From positions 1,240,001 to 1,304,000 of the forward strand of contig NZ_AP018052.1 in assembly GCF_002356355.1 (NCBI RefSeq): a stretch of DNA of 64,000 bases. Direction: 5' to 3'. Shown here piece after piece: positions 20,692 through 31,843 of the stretch. Numbering within the stretch: the first letter of the stretch is position 1; each line of letters begins with the position of its first letter. Under the pieces are notes generated by a model. It was given only the letters and a program-made list of their open reading frames with translations, ran no database searches and had not been told where the DNA came from. The position numbers and the translations under genes were made by a program. Source of the DNA: Thiohalobacter thiocyanaticus (GTDB taxonomy: Bacteria > Pseudomonadota > Gammaproteobacteria > Thiohalobacterales > Thiohalobacteraceae).

Positions 20692-21276
20692 ATGATGGAA
20701 AAACTGACCCGCGACGATCTCTATTCACTGGAGAAATATTCGGAAGTGCGTCCTGAGTTCCGCAGCAAGGTGCTCGCGCACAAGAAACACCGCAAGGTCG
20801 CCCTGGGGCCGAACGCCACCCTGTATTTCGAGGACCGCCTGACCATGCAGTACCAGATCCAGGAGATGCTGCGGGCCGAGCGCATCTTCGAGGCCGAAGG
20901 CATCGAGGATGAACTGGCCGCCTACAACCCGCTCATCCCCGACGGCAGCAACTGGAAGGCCACCTTCATGATCGAGGTGTCGGATCCCGAGGAGCGCAAG
21001 CAGCTCCTGGCCAGGCTGGTCGGGGTCGAGGACAAGGTCTGGGTGCGCGTGGGCGAGCACCCGGCGGTCTATGCCATCGCCGACGAGGACCTCGAGCGCG
21101 AGACCGAGGAAAAGACCTCATCGGTGCATTTCCTGCGTTTCGAGCTCACTCCCGAAATGGTCGACGCCATCAGGAACGGCGCCGGGGTGAGTGCCGGTAT
21201 CGATCATCCCGAATTTCCGCACCAGGTCGAACTGCCGTCGGCCGTGGCCCGGTCGCTGGCCGCAGATCTGGACTGA
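20692..21276 (+). CDS. DUF3501 family protein
   Basis: Protein of 194 residues matching DUF3501: it begins MMEKLTRDDLYSLEKYSE, has FRSKVLAHKKHRKVALGPN near 22 and YFEDRLTMQYQIQEMLRAER near 43, then a second half rich in acidic residues with FLRFELTPEMVDAI near 146. No membrane segment, Cys cluster or catalytic motif is evident and the function is unknown. An in-frame ATG at 20668 exists, but CGGAAGG lies just before 20692, which fits family length. Rubrerythrin, CCG-type Fe-S protein and DUF3501 are repeatedly found together in proteobacteria (family knowledge), so it probably acts in peroxide or diiron-protein chemistry. Confidence 0.88.
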   Translation: MMEKLTRDDLYSLEKYSEVRPEFRSKVLAHKKHRKVALGPNATLYFEDRLTMQYQIQEMLRAERIFEAEGIEDELAAYNPLIPDGSNWKATFMIEVSDPEERKQLLARLVGVEDKVWVRVGEHPAVYAIADEDLERETEEKTSSVHFLRFELTPEMVDAIRNGAGVSAGIDHPEFPHQVELPSAVARSLAADLD

Positions 21277-21355
21277 CACTGGCTCTCCCACGGCGTTGTG
21301 GCCTTGTCAGCTTCGTGGGCTGTACAATGTCGCCACCATGCCGACCGGAGACGCC

Positions 21356-21928
21356 GTGAACAGTCATCGAATTCCGCGTATCGCCCGCCGGGCCGCCGCC
21401 GTGCTGGCGCTGTTCCTGCCCGGGATCTTCGTGACCGCCCAGGCTGTGGACGAGGACGTCTATCCCCAGCATCAGTACGTCGAACCGGATGAAGACCAGG
21501 AATGGAAGGAACTTGAGGTCCGGCTGCCGCCCTTTCCCGAGGCCGATCAGTTCCGTGCCCTGCCGTCTCAGCTGCCGAATACATCCCTGGAGCTCCAGCT
21601 CGACCCCGACTCCATCCGCGTCGACGAAGACGGCGTGATACGTTACCTGCTGCGCATCCAGTCCCCCAGCGGCGCCGGCAACCTGTTCTATGAGGGGCTG
21701 CGCTGCAACACCGCCCAGTACCGTACCTATGCCTATGCCACCAGCGCAGAACGCTGGCAGCGCATGCGCGGTGACGACTGGCAGGCCCTGGACGCCGGCG
21801 GGACCACCCGTTTCCGGCGTTTTCTGTACCGGCATTATTTCTGCGAGCCGGGCGTCGGGTATCTGTCCGAGGACGAGATCCGCAAGCGGGTCCGCTACGG
21901 TGCACCGCTGTTTTACGATGACCCCTGA
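21356..21928 (+). CDS. CNP1-like exported protein
   Basis: Protein of 190 residues with a signal peptide (RIARRAAAVLALFLPGIFVT, AQA cleavage) and a mature part like the CNP1 family of unknown function: DQEWKELEVRLPPFPE, LELQLDPDSIRVDEDGVIRY, the GLRCNTAQYRTYAYA stretch, and RHYFCEP near the end. The two Cys in the mature part may pair in the periplasm. I chose GTG 21356 because GGAGA lies 6-10 bases upstream. An ATG at 21338 is also in frame. It ends 24 bases before parE. Periplasmic location is inferred from the signal peptide. Confidence 0.8.
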   Translation: MNSHRIPRIARRAAAVLALFLPGIFVTAQAVDEDVYPQHQYVEPDEDQEWKELEVRLPPFPEADQFRALPSQLPNTSLELQLDPDSIRVDEDGVIRYLLRIQSPSGAGNLFYEGLRCNTAQYRTYAYATSAERWQRMRGDDWQALDAGGTTRFRRFLYRHYFCEPGVGYLSEDEIRKRVRYGAPLFYDDP

Positions 21929-21952
21929 CAAGGACTGCCTGATCCGTTTCCC

Positions 21953-23845
<1,893 letters not shown>

Positions 23846-23856
23846 AGATCAAGAGC

Positions 23857-24064
23857 GCCACGGAATACACGGAAAACACGGACATGATTAAGATTGAGTC
23901 TGAGTCTTCTTAGACGTTCCCCGTCATTCCGGCGAAGGCCGGAATCCAGAAACCGCTGCGGTCAATGGATTCCGGCCTGCGCCGGAATGACGGGTATGAA
24001 GTTGGGCAGACCCTCAGCAGTTCCTGCCATTATTTTTGTCCGTGGTTTCCGTGTATTCCGTGGC
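23857..24064. repeat. Nested palindromic element, copy 2
   Basis: Outer 27-base arms at 23857-23883 and 24038-24064 pair at 26 of 27 positions (sequence of the GCCACGGAATACACGGAAAA type). They enclose an inverted repeat at 23922-23993 that begins CGTCATTCCGGCGAAGGCC and ends GCCGGAATGACGG. Same architecture as 20480-20645. It fills most of the parE-parC gap and ends 29 bases before parC. Confidence 0.85.
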
Positions 24065-24092
24065 TAATGATTTTTATTAAACGACTATTATC

Positions 24093-26345
24093 ATGAAAAA
24101 CGACGAACTGAATTTCGAGGGCGTGGAACGCCTGCCGCTGAAGGAGTTCACCGAGAAGGCCTACCTGGATTACTCCATGTACGTCATTCTCGACCGCGCC
24201 CTGCCCAACATCGGCGACGGGCTGAAACCGGTGCAGCGGCGCATCGTCTACGCCATGTCCGAACTGGGGCTGTCGGCCACGGCCAAGTTCAAGAAGTCCG
24301 CCCGCACCGTGGGCGACGTGCTGGGCAAGTTCCACCCCCACGGCGACAGCGCCTGCTACGAGGCGATGGTGCTGATGGCGCAGTCCTTCTCCTACCGCTA
24401 TCCGCTGGTGGACGGGCAGGGCAACTGGGGCTCGCCGGACGACCCCAAGTCCTTCGCCGCCATGCGCTACACCGAGGCACGGCTGGCGCCATATGCCGAG
24501 GTGCTGCTGCGCGAGCTGGGGCAGGGCACGGTGGACTGGGTGCCCAACTTCGACGGCACCATGGACGAACCCTCACTGCTGCCGGCCCGGCTGCCGAACA
24601 TATTATTGAACGGCGCCTCCGGCATCGCCGTGGGCATGGCCACCGACATCCCGCCGCACAATCTGCGCGAGGTGGCCGCCGCCGCGGTGAAGCTGCTGGA
24701 GAAGCCCAAGACCACGCTCGCCGAACTGTGCGAGGACGTCCTGGCGCCGGACTTCCCCACCGGCGGCGAGATCATCACCCCGCGTGATGAACTGCGCAAG
24801 GCCTACGAGACCGGCAGCGGTTCGCTGCGGGTGCGGGCCCGCTATGAACTGGATCAGGGCGATATCGTCATCACCGAGCTGCCGCACCAGGTGGCAGGCT
24901 CGCGCATCCTGGAGCAGATCGCCCAGCAGATGCAGGCCAAGAAGCTGCCTATGGTGGAGGACCTGCGCGACGAGTCCGATCACGAGAACCCCACCCGCCT
25001 GGTCATAGTGCCGCGCTCCAACCGGGTCGATGTCGAGGCCCTGATGTCGCACCTGTTCGCCACCACCGACCTGGAGCGCAGCTACCGCATCAACCTGAAC
25101 ATGATCGGCAACGACGGCCGGCCCCAGGTCAAGCACCTCAAGCAGATCCTGGGCGAATGGCTGGAGTTCCGCACCGCCACCGTACGCCGGCGCCTGAAAT
25201 ACCGGCTGGACAAGGTCGACAAGCGCCTGCACCTGCTGGAAGGCCTGTTGATCGCCTTCCTCAACATCGATGAAGTGATCGCCATCATCCGCAGCGAGGA
25301 CGAGCCCAAGCCGGTGCTGATGAAGCGGTTCAAGCTCACCGAGGTGCAGACGGACTATATCCTCGATACCAAGCTGCGTCAGCTGGCCCGGCTGGAGGAG
25401 ATGAAGATCCGCGATGAGCAGAAGTCGCTGCAGGAGGAGAAGGACTGGCTGGAGAAGACCCTCGGTTCGGACCGCCGACTGAAAACCCTCATCCGCAAGG
25501 AGATCGAGGAGGACGCCGAGAAATACGGCGATGAGCGCCGCTCCGTCCTGGTCGAGCGCGAGGCCGCCCAGGCCCTGGACCAGACCGCGTTGATCCCCAC
25601 CGAGCCGATGACCGTGATCCTGTCCGAGAAGGGCTGGGTGCGCGCCGCCAAGGGCCACGAAATGGACCCGACCAGCCTGACCTATAAATCCGGCGACGGC
25701 TATCTCGCCAGCGCCCGCGGCCGCAGCAATCAATTGGCTGTGTTCCTCGACTCCACCGGCCGCACCTATGCGTTGCCGGTGCATAACCTGCCCTCGGCCC
25801 GTGGTCACGGCGAGCCGCTGAGCGGTCGCGTCAATCCGCCCGACGGCGCCACCTTCGCCGGCCTGATGCTGGGCGATGCGCAGGACGAATACCTCATCGC
25901 CAGCGACGCCGGCTACGGCTTCGTGGCGAAGCTGGAGGACCTGTATGCGAAGAACAAGAACGGCAAATCTGTGCTGAATGTGCCGAAAGGCGCGAAGGTG
26001 CTGCCGCCGGTCCCAGTGACCGATTACGACAGCGACCAGCTGGCCGCCATCAACAGCACCGGTCAGATGCTGGTGTTCCCGCTGCAGGACCTGCCGCGCA
26101 TGGCGCGGGGCAAGGGCAACAAGATCCTCGGCATCCCGGCCAAGAAGGCCGCCGCCCGCGAGGAGTACCTGCTCGGCATCGCGAGCGTGCCGGCGAAGAG
26201 CGAATTGATCGTGGAAGCCGGCAAGCGCCATTTGCGCCTGAAGCCGTCCGAACTGGAGGAGTACCTCGGCGAACGCGGCCAGCGCGGCAGAAAACTGCCC
26301 CGCGGCTTCCAGAAGGTCACAGGCATCACCACCGAACCAAAATAA
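24093..26345 (+). CDS. parC: DNA topoisomerase IV subunit A
   Basis: Breakage-reunion subunit of topoisomerase IV, 750 residues, partner of ParE. The winged-helix region has [13 protein letters not shown] with the quinolone-determining Ser and Glu unchanged, and the active-site Tyr in AMRYTEARL near 120. The tower and coiled-coil domains follow, then a C-terminal beta-pinwheel region with degenerate repeats ([12 protein letters not shown] near 512, [11 protein letters not shown] near 676). Length fits ParC. Separated from parE by the nested repeat element, so the two may not be on one simple transcript. Confidence 0.97.
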   Translation: MKNDELNFEGVERLPLKEFTEKAYLDYSMYVILDRALPNIGDGLKPVQRRIVYAMSELGLSATAKFKKSARTVGDVLGKFHPHGDSACYEAMVLMAQSFSYRYPLVDGQGNWGSPDDPKSFAAMRYTEARLAPYAEVLLRELGQGTVDWVPNFDGTMDEPSLLPARLPNILLNGASGIAVGMATDIPPHNLREVAAAAVKLLEKPKTTLAELCEDVLAPDFPTGGEIITPRDELRKAYETGSGSLRVRARYELDQGDIVITELPHQVAGSRILEQIAQQMQAKKLPMVEDLRDESDHENPTRLVIVPRSNRVDVEALMSHLFATTDLERSYRINLNMIGNDGRPQVKHLKQILGEWLEFRTATVRRRLKYRLDKVDKRLHLLEGLLIAFLNIDEVIAIIRSEDEPKPVLMKRFKLTEVQTDYILDTKLRQLARLEEMKIRDEQKSLQEEKDWLEKTLGSDRRLKTLIRKEIEEDAEKYGDERRSVLVEREAAQALDQTALIPTEPMTVILSEKGWVRAAKGHEMDPTSLTYKSGDGYLASARGRSNQLAVFLDSTGRTYALPVHNLPSARGHGEPLSGRVNPPDGATFAGLMLGDAQDEYLIASDAGYGFVAKLEDLYAKNKNGKSVLNVPKGAKVLPPVPVTDYDSDQLAAINSTGQMLVFPLQDLPRMARGKGNKILGIPAKKAAAREEYLLGIASVPAKSELIVEAGKRHLRLKPSELEEYLGERGQRGRKLPRGFQKVTGITTEPK

Positions 26346-26371
26346 GCAACCACCTGGCCAACCAGTAAGTC

Positions 26372-26395
26372 CCCTCTCCCCATCGTGGGAGAGGG
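26372..26395. repeat. CCCTCTCCC / GGGAGAGGG inverted repeat
   Basis: Perfect 9-bp arms around CATCGT, 27 bases after the parC stop, followed by another GGGAGAGGGG half. This is a common bacterial intergenic palindrome. The last half lies just upstream of ATG 26418 and doubles as its purine-rich ribosome site. Confidence 0.7.
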
Positions 26396-26417
26396 CCAGG
26401 GAGAGGGGAAAACCATC

Positions 26418-26654
26418 ATGACCACCAACACCACCAACCAGCCATCCAGGAAATACGGCATCCGCGGCCGCCTCCCCGAAGGCGACCCCATGGCCCTCCC
26501 GCACCTGCTCGGCGAGGACTGGCACTGGGAGCGCTGGTACGCCACCAAAGCCGAACGCGACACCGCCTTCGAGCAGATGCAGGCGCATTTCGACTACTAC
26601 CGCTCCGGCGACTGGCCGAGTCAGGTGCTGGAGAAGGTTGACAGCCAGGCTTGA
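26418..26654 (+). CDS. Conserved-looking small protein of unknown function
   Basis: Protein of 78 residues, soluble, without cysteine or membrane segment. It has a disordered Thr/Asn-rich start, then KYGIRGRLPEGDPMALPHLL, GEDWHWERWYATKAERD and an amphipathic helix, ending in a GDWPSQVLEKV motif. Aromatic residues are abundant (four Trp, four Tyr). The coding pattern (high GC at third positions) is like parC upstream, which supports a real gene. I chose ATG 26418 over 26385 because the earlier start lies within a palindromic repeat. Possibly co-transcribed with parC. Function unknown. Confidence 0.7.
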   Translation: MTTNTTNQPSRKYGIRGRLPEGDPMALPHLLGEDWHWERWYATKAERDTAFEQMQAHFDYYRSGDWPSQVLEKVDSQA

Positions 26655-26890
26655 TGCTCGATGTTCCGCAGACTGTCAGGCATGAATTTGTAATACAGGA
26701 ATTACATAAACGAGCGTAATAATACTACAGTAAAATTCAAACTGAAGATGTAGGATCGCGTTACCGACAGCATAATATTATTTTCAGGCGAGATGATATT
26801 GCACCATGCCTGTCCCTGAGGTCCCCGTCTGATGCATTGAAATCTTCTGCCCGGTCACGGAACGACCGGCGCAATAAAGGGAATAAAATC
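26655..26890. other. AT-rich region upstream of the RHS gene
   Basis: 236 bases, clearly AT-richer than the flanking parC region. It contains TGTAAT-ACAGGA-ATTACA (26689-26706), a 6-6-6 palindrome that could be an operator, and CCGGTC-ACGGAAC-GACCGG (26851-26869), a hairpin in the probable leader. AAAGGGAA before ATG 26891 is the likely ribosome site. No gene seen. Confidence 0.5.
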
Positions 26891-29800
26891 ATGAATGCGA
26901 TGGAGCGCGTCAATATACTCATGTCATGTGTTTTCCTTGCGGCGTTTCCGGGAAAGTATTCGTTTGCGAAAACGTGCGAGTCCTACCTTTATCCTGAAAA
27001 AGAACTGGTTCCGATCTACGTGGCGGAAATCGAGCCGAGCAGTTACTGGGGTTATCCCGGTGGCGGGCCATGGTTTTATGCGGACGGCTATGAGTACATG
27101 AGTAATGTCATATCTGATGTAGAGCAAGCGTTTGATTACAGATTCAGATGGCGAAAGACAGGTCCTATGACGCGTTATGATAGAACTTTATGGTTTTATG
27201 TCGCTCCGGGATCATTGTCTAAAAGGTTGGTGGGCGCAAAGGCGGACCCGGTCAGGGAGGGGTATAGCAGACGCAGCGATGAAGCCAATGTGCCGGTGGA
27301 TGCGTATTGCGATGAAGGCGAATTGCGCCATGACGAACTTCTGTGCCTGGTTGAATATCAGTGCGGATTCGATATGGCAAAAAATCAGGGTAAGCCTGAT
27401 GATTGCGGGGGTGGACGGGTGGGTAACCCAATAAACCCGTCGACTGGAAGCAAATTCTACAAGAGAAAGGATTATTCGATTCGGCCTGGTTCAAAACTTG
27501 AATTCGTTCGATATTACAACAGTAGTCCTTATGTGTTCAGCGGCGGGCTGGGAACAAAATGGCGGCATAGTTACGACAGGTCCTTGGTTGTTCATGGCGG
27601 AAGTTCGGCGACGGCGTTTTTGTTTCGTCCGGATGGAAAGGTTTTGCAGTTTCATGAGTCAGGTGATGTATGGCTGCCGGATGCGGATGTCAGCATGGAG
27701 TTGAATAAAACCGGGACTGGCTGGGAATTCCATTCCGCTGAAGGTTTTATTGAATATTACAATAAAGACAAGCTTCTGACGCATATTGAATATATTGACG
27801 GAAGCATTGTTACGGTGCACCGGGAATATGGCCGGGTTTCTCAAGTTGTAGATGAGGCGCTGGGGAGGAGTCTCGCGCTCAGTTATGACGACAAGCAAAG
27901 ACTGGCATCTGTGGCGGGTGATTCCGGCATTGCGTGGCAATATGCTTATGATGTCAACGGTAATCTGGAGTATGTCTATAATTCAGATGGTACTATATTG
28001 CAGTATCACTATGAGAATTCACGATGGCCGCACGCCCTGACCGGCATCACTGACGAACGCGGCATACGCTACGCCACCTACGAGTACTACGCCGACGGCC
28101 GCGCCAAGGCTAGCTACCACGCCGGAAACGCCCAACGCGTCGATATCACCTACGACGACATCACCGGCACCCGCACTGTCACCAACTCCCGCGGTCAGTC
28201 CACCACCTACACCACCGACGTCAATCTGGGCACGGCCCTGGTCACCGGCATCAGTGGCCCCGGCTGCAGCACCTGCGCCAACGGCGGCGATACCAGTTAT
28301 ACCTACGACCCCGCCAACAACAACCTGCTGTCCAAAACCGAAAACGGCCTCACCACCCAGTACGGCGACTACGACGCCAAGGGTCAGTACGGCTACAAGA
28401 TCGAAGCCGTCGGCACGCCGGAAGAGCGCCTGATCGAGTACGACTATGACCCACGCTTCTACAACAGGATCACCGAAATCCTCGAACCCTCGGTCTACCC
28501 TGGTGCGCAGAAGGTTACCCGCTACACCTACGACGACTGGGGCAACCGCCTGACCGAAACGGTCAACGGCTATGCTCCAGACGGCAGCATAGTCACCCGC
28601 ACCACCCGCTACGAGTACAACGGCCCCCTGCACCAACTCAGCCTCATCGACGGTCCGCGCACCGACGTCGGTGATATGACGCATTACCGCTACTATCCCA
28701 ACGACCCGGCCTATGGCGAGGACCGCGGCCGGCTCAAGGAGGTCGAGGGCGCCAATGGCGTCCTGGAGCGCCGCAATCTGAGATATACCGCGACCGGTAA
28801 GCTGCGCAAGGAGCACCGGGGTGCCCTGCGGCTCAACTATTACTATTATCCGGGCAATGACAGGCTGAAACAGCTGGTGGTGACCGATACAACCAGTGGC
28901 GAACAGCGCAAGACCCGTTGGACCTATCTGGCGACAGGAGAGGTCGAAAGCATCACCCAGGGTTACGGAACCCCCGAGGCCACCACGCTCACCTTGGGCT
29001 ACGATGATGCCCGCCGGCTGGTGCGCATCACCGACGGCCTGGGCAACTACATCGAATACACCCTGGATACCGAAGGCAACCGCGAGGCCGAAAGCATCCA
29101 TGATATGGGGGGTTATTTGCGCAAACAGCTTACCCAGGCTTTCGACATCTACAATCAGCTCAATTCCAGCGTTCAGGTCAACGAAACGGTCGACTACGAC
29201 TATGCCCCCGACGGTACCCTGAACCGCCAGACCGACGGTCGCGGTGCGGTAACCGAGTACAGCTATGACGCCTTGCATCGCCTGACTCGTACCGTTCAGA
29301 ATGTCGTCGGCAGCGACCCTGCCACAGCCAGTGCGGCCACGGCCTATGCATATGACGTTCAGGACAACCTGACCACCGTTACCGACCCCAATGACGGTAC
29401 CACGACCTACGCCTACGACGACCTTGGGAATCTGGTCAGCCAGACCAGCCCCGACACCGGCACGACAACATTCCGCTACGATGCCGCCGGCAACCTGATC
29501 GGGAAAACCGACGCCAAGGGCCAGGAATTCACCTACAGTTACGACGCCCTGAACCGCCTCACCGCCGTCGACGGCCCCGGGACGGAGAGCGACGTCAGCT
29601 ACGTCTACGACACCTGCCCCAACGGGCAGGGGCGGCTGTGCCGGATGACACGCACCGACACCAGCCTCGACTACAGTTATACCGCCTTCGGTGAAGTCGC
29701 TCAGGCCGACCAGGCGGTGGTGACCTGGCCCGGGATTCAGATCGCGGCAGGTTCAGTGTCCTACATCTATGATGCGACCGGCCGCGTCTCCGGGATCCGT

Positions 29801-31483
29801 TATCCCAGCGGCGCGGAGGTGGACTATGTGTTCGACGCCAGCGGTAATATCACCGCCGTCCAGCTTCAGTACAACGGCATCGCCACTCCGTTGTTACAGA
29901 ACGGCATTTACCACGCCTTCGGTGAATTGATGAACGGTGTGTTCGGCAACGGCCAGCAGTACTATGAAGGCTATGATCAGGCTTACCGTCCGGCGTGGCG
30001 ATACTCCGGCCCCTACTACCAGTGGATCAACCCCTACAGCAGCTACGATGCCAACGGCAACCTGGTTGCCTACGCGGGTTCGGAAAGTCCAACCTTCACC
30101 TATGATGCTCTGGATCGGATCGACACCGCCAGCAGTGGATATTTCGGCAACCGCGATTATGCCTATGACCGCAATGGCAACCGGACCCGAATGGAAGTTG
30201 ATAGCCAGATAACGACCTACGGCTATACCCCCCAGACCAACCGACTGGCGCAACTTGACGGGGACAGCCAGGCCATTGTGCTGGACGCGAACGGCAATAC
30301 CACCGCATTGCGCGGGATGACGCTGACCTACACCCCGGACAACCGTCTCGCGTCAGTTACGAACACGGCCGACTACAGGTACAACGGCCTCGGGCAGCGG
30401 GTCTATCGGCTGGTGAAGGTTCCGGGCGCGATCGGCCAGGGTCCCAAGCGCAGCTACATCTGCGGCCTCAACGGGGAACTGCTGGCCGAGACCGGCCCCA
30501 CTGGACAGGTCACCCGTGAGTACATCTACCTCAACGGCAAACCCCTGGCCATGCTCGAACACGTACCGGCCAGCGATGAGGCTATCCTGAACGGGGACTT
30601 CGACGGCGACGGCGTGATCACCCTGGAGGATTTCTACGAGTGGTACTTCCTGCACTACAGTTCATCGAGCGGCCCGGATTCTGTCTATGATCTGACCGGC
30701 GACGGAGTTAACGACAGTCAGGATATGAATGCCATGATCGGATGCATCAATACCGGCACCTGCCAGGCGAGCGTCTACGACACCAACCTGTACTACATCC
30801 ACAACGATGACCTGGGCACTCCCAAGGCCCTGACCGATGAGACCGGCACCAAAGTCTGGTCGGTGACCCATACGCCGTTCGGGTGGGCCACGGTCAACGA
30901 GGACCCGGATGGGGATGGGCGGGAGGTGGTGTTCAATCTGCGGTTTCCGGGGCAGTATTACGATGCTGAAAGCGGGCTGCATTACAACTACCACCGGTAC
31001 TACGATCCGGATACAGGGCGGTATATGACCAGCGATCCGATTGGGCTTGCGGGCGGGTTGAATACATATCTTTATGCGGAAGGAAATCCTCTAATCTTCA
31101 CCGACGCTTTTGGGCTTGATACTCTGCAGTGCAGGAGGAATTTAAGCCCGCTTGATCACTTACCGATTACCATCCAGCCTGGGCCGTTATTTCACGAATT
31201 CCAATGTGTTGGCGATACGTCTTCTGGATTCCATTGTCGAGGACTTGTACCCAGTGGAAATCCGATAGACAGCCCAGGACTCCTGAAAGAGGAAGAGAAT
31301 TTTGATCCTAAAAGTTGTGATGCTGTAAACAAGGAGAATGATTGCGTTGATCGATGCATTGTAGATCAATGGCTAAACAAAGATATTCCCAACTACAGTG
31401 TTGACCTCAGTGCCGGTCAGAATTGTCAGACCTACAACTCCACCAACCTATCTACGTGCCTTGCACAATGTCGAGCGAACTAA
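26891..31483 (+). CDS. Secreted RHS-repeat protein with polymorphic C-terminal tail
   Basis: Protein of 1530 residues. A signal peptide (about 1-27, NILMSCVFLAAFPGKYSFAK) is followed by an unknown N-terminal part, a DUF6531-like segment (GNPINPSTGSKFY near 180) and many YD/RHS repeats (about 330-1200) that should form a cocoon-like shell. At about 1236-1290 lies a dockerin-like pair of calcium loops (DFDGDGVITLEDF, DLTGDGVNDSQDM), an unusual insert just before the core end. The conserved end (RFPGQYYDAESGLHYNYHRY, DPIGLAGGLN near 1382) precedes a distinct tail from about 1411 with nine cysteines. Codon use is AT-rich before about 28020 and again after 31100. ATG 26891 fits the signal peptide better than 26837. 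Confidence 0.92.
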   Translation: MNAMERVNILMSCVFLAAFPGKYSFAKTCESYLYPEKELVPIYVAEIEPSSYWGYPGGGPWFYADGYEYMSNVISDVEQAFDYRFRWRKTGPMTRYDRTLWFYVAPGSLSKRLVGAKADPVREGYSRRSDEANVPVDAYCDEGELRHDELLCLVEYQCGFDMAKNQGKPDDCGGGRVGNPINPSTGSKFYKRKDYSIRPGSKLEFVRYYNSSPYVFSGGLGTKWRHSYDRSLVVHGGSSATAFLFRPDGKVLQFHESGDVWLPDADVSMELNKTGTGWEFHSAEGFIEYYNKDKLLTHIEYIDGSIVTVHREYGRVSQVVDEALGRSLALSYDDKQRLASVAGDSGIAWQYAYDVNGNLEYVYNSDGTILQYHYENSRWPHALTGITDERGIRYATYEYYADGRAKASYHAGNAQRVDITYDDITGTRTVTNSRGQSTTYTTDVNLGTALVTGISGPGCSTCANGGDTSYTYDPANNNLLSKTENGLTTQYGDYDAKGQYGYKIEAVGTPEERLIEYDYDPRFYNRITEILEPSVYPGAQKVTRYTYDDWGNRLTETVNGYAPDGSIVTRTTRYEYNGPLHQLSLIDGPRTDVGDMTHYRYYPNDPAYGEDRGRLKEVEGANGVLERRNLRYTATGKLRKEHRGALRLNYYYYPGNDRLKQLVVTDTTSGEQRKTRWTYLATGEVESITQGYGTPEATTLTLGYDDARRLVRITDGLGNYIEYTLDTEGNREAESIHDMGGYLRKQLTQAFDIYNQLNSSVQVNETVDYDYAPDGTLNRQTDGRGAVTEYSYDALHRLTRTVQNVVGSDPATASAATAYAYDVQDNLTTVTDPNDGTTTYAYDDLGNLVSQTSPDTGTTTFRYDAAGNLIGKTDAKGQEFTYSYDALNRLTAVDGPGTESDVSYVYDTCPNGQGRLCRMTRTDTSLDYSYTAFGEVAQADQAVVTWPGIQIAAGSVSYIYDATGRVSGIRYPSGAEVDYVFDASGNITAVQLQYNGIATPLLQNGIYHAFGELMNGVFGNGQQYYEGYDQAYRPAWRYSGPYYQWINPYSSYDANGNLVAYAGSESPTFTYDALDRIDTASSGYFGNRDYAYDRNGNRTRMEVDSQITTYGYTPQTNRLAQLDGDSQAIVLDANGNTTALRGMTLTYTPDNRLASVTNTADYRYNGLGQRVYRLVKVPGAIGQGPKRSYICGLNGELLAETGPTGQVTREYIYLNGKPLAMLEHVPASDEAILNGDFDGDGVITLEDFYEWYFLHYSSSSGPDSVYDLTGDGVNDSQDMNAMIGCINTGTCQASVYDTNLYYIHNDDLGTPKALTDETGTKVWSVTHTPFGWATVNEDPDGDGREVVFNLRFPGQYYDAESGLHYNYHRYYDPDTGRYMTSDPIGLAGGLNTYLYAEGNPLIFTDAFGLDTLQCRRNLSPLDHLPITIQPGPLFHEFQCVGDTSSGFHCRGLVPSGNPIDSPGLLKEEENFDPKSCDAVNKENDCVDRCIVDQWLNKDIPNYSVDLSAGQNCQTYNSTNLSTCLAQCRAN

Positions 31484-31812
31484 CTCCTAGCATAACGGAT
31501 TCGGGGGCAGATAAATTGGCAAGCAAAGTGACATATATAAGAATTCGAATAACGTGGCTAATGCTAAGCATAGCATTAGCTTACTTTTCTACTATTGGTG
31601 GTGACGAGGCCATATTAGCGTTTTGGCTATTTGTGGTATGCACGTTTCCTTTTTCCGCTATTTGGTGGTTTTATGTATATGACGTTGTAAAACCCTTGGC
31701 ACCGGAATCACTCATAGTTACGCTTGGACTGACAATGGTCGTTGTCTGCGCTTATCTATTCTGGTTTGTACTCGTTCCTAAGATCTTAATTAAAGGGGTC
31801 GGTGACAAATGA
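31468..31812 (+). CDS. Small membrane protein, candidate immunity partner of the RHS tail
   Basis: Protein of 114 residues with a short polar N-terminus and three or four hydrophobic segments (about 27-44, 49-69, 84-107), ending in KILIKGVGDK. It starts 16 bases before the RHS stop, so translation is coupled, and is AT-rich like the RHS tail. Immunity genes directly after RHS tails are the rule in polymorphic toxin systems, and membrane immunity proteins usually face toxins acting in the periplasm or membrane. The role is inferred from position only. No family recognised. Its last codons form one arm of a terminator. Confidence 0.7.
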   Translation: MSSELTPSITDSGADKLASKVTYIRIRITWLMLSIALAYFSTIGGDEAILAFWLFVVCTFPFSAIWWFYVYDVVKPLAPESLIVTLGLTMVVVCAYLFWFVLVPKILIKGVGDK

Positions 31813-31843
31813 GAACGATTGCGTTTTTTCACCGACCCCTTTT
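31792..31843. terminator. Bidirectional terminator between convergent genes
   Basis: Perfect 14-bp arms AAAGGGGTCGGTGA (31792-31805) and complement (31829-31842) with a 23-base loop. A and T runs on the two sides make it effective in both directions. It overlaps the 3' end of the small membrane protein gene and abuts the stop of the GGDEF-EAL gene on the other strand. Confidence 0.82.

Noticed and set aside
24603-26588. Minus-strand open frame of 661 codons opposite parC
   Set aside because: Shadow of parC; Leu/Gly/Gln-rich with no domain.
30587-30770. Cellulosome component, suggested by the dockerin-like loops
   Set aside because: No cohesin or glycoside hydrolase is present; the loops are inside an RHS protein, so only the domain resemblance is reported.
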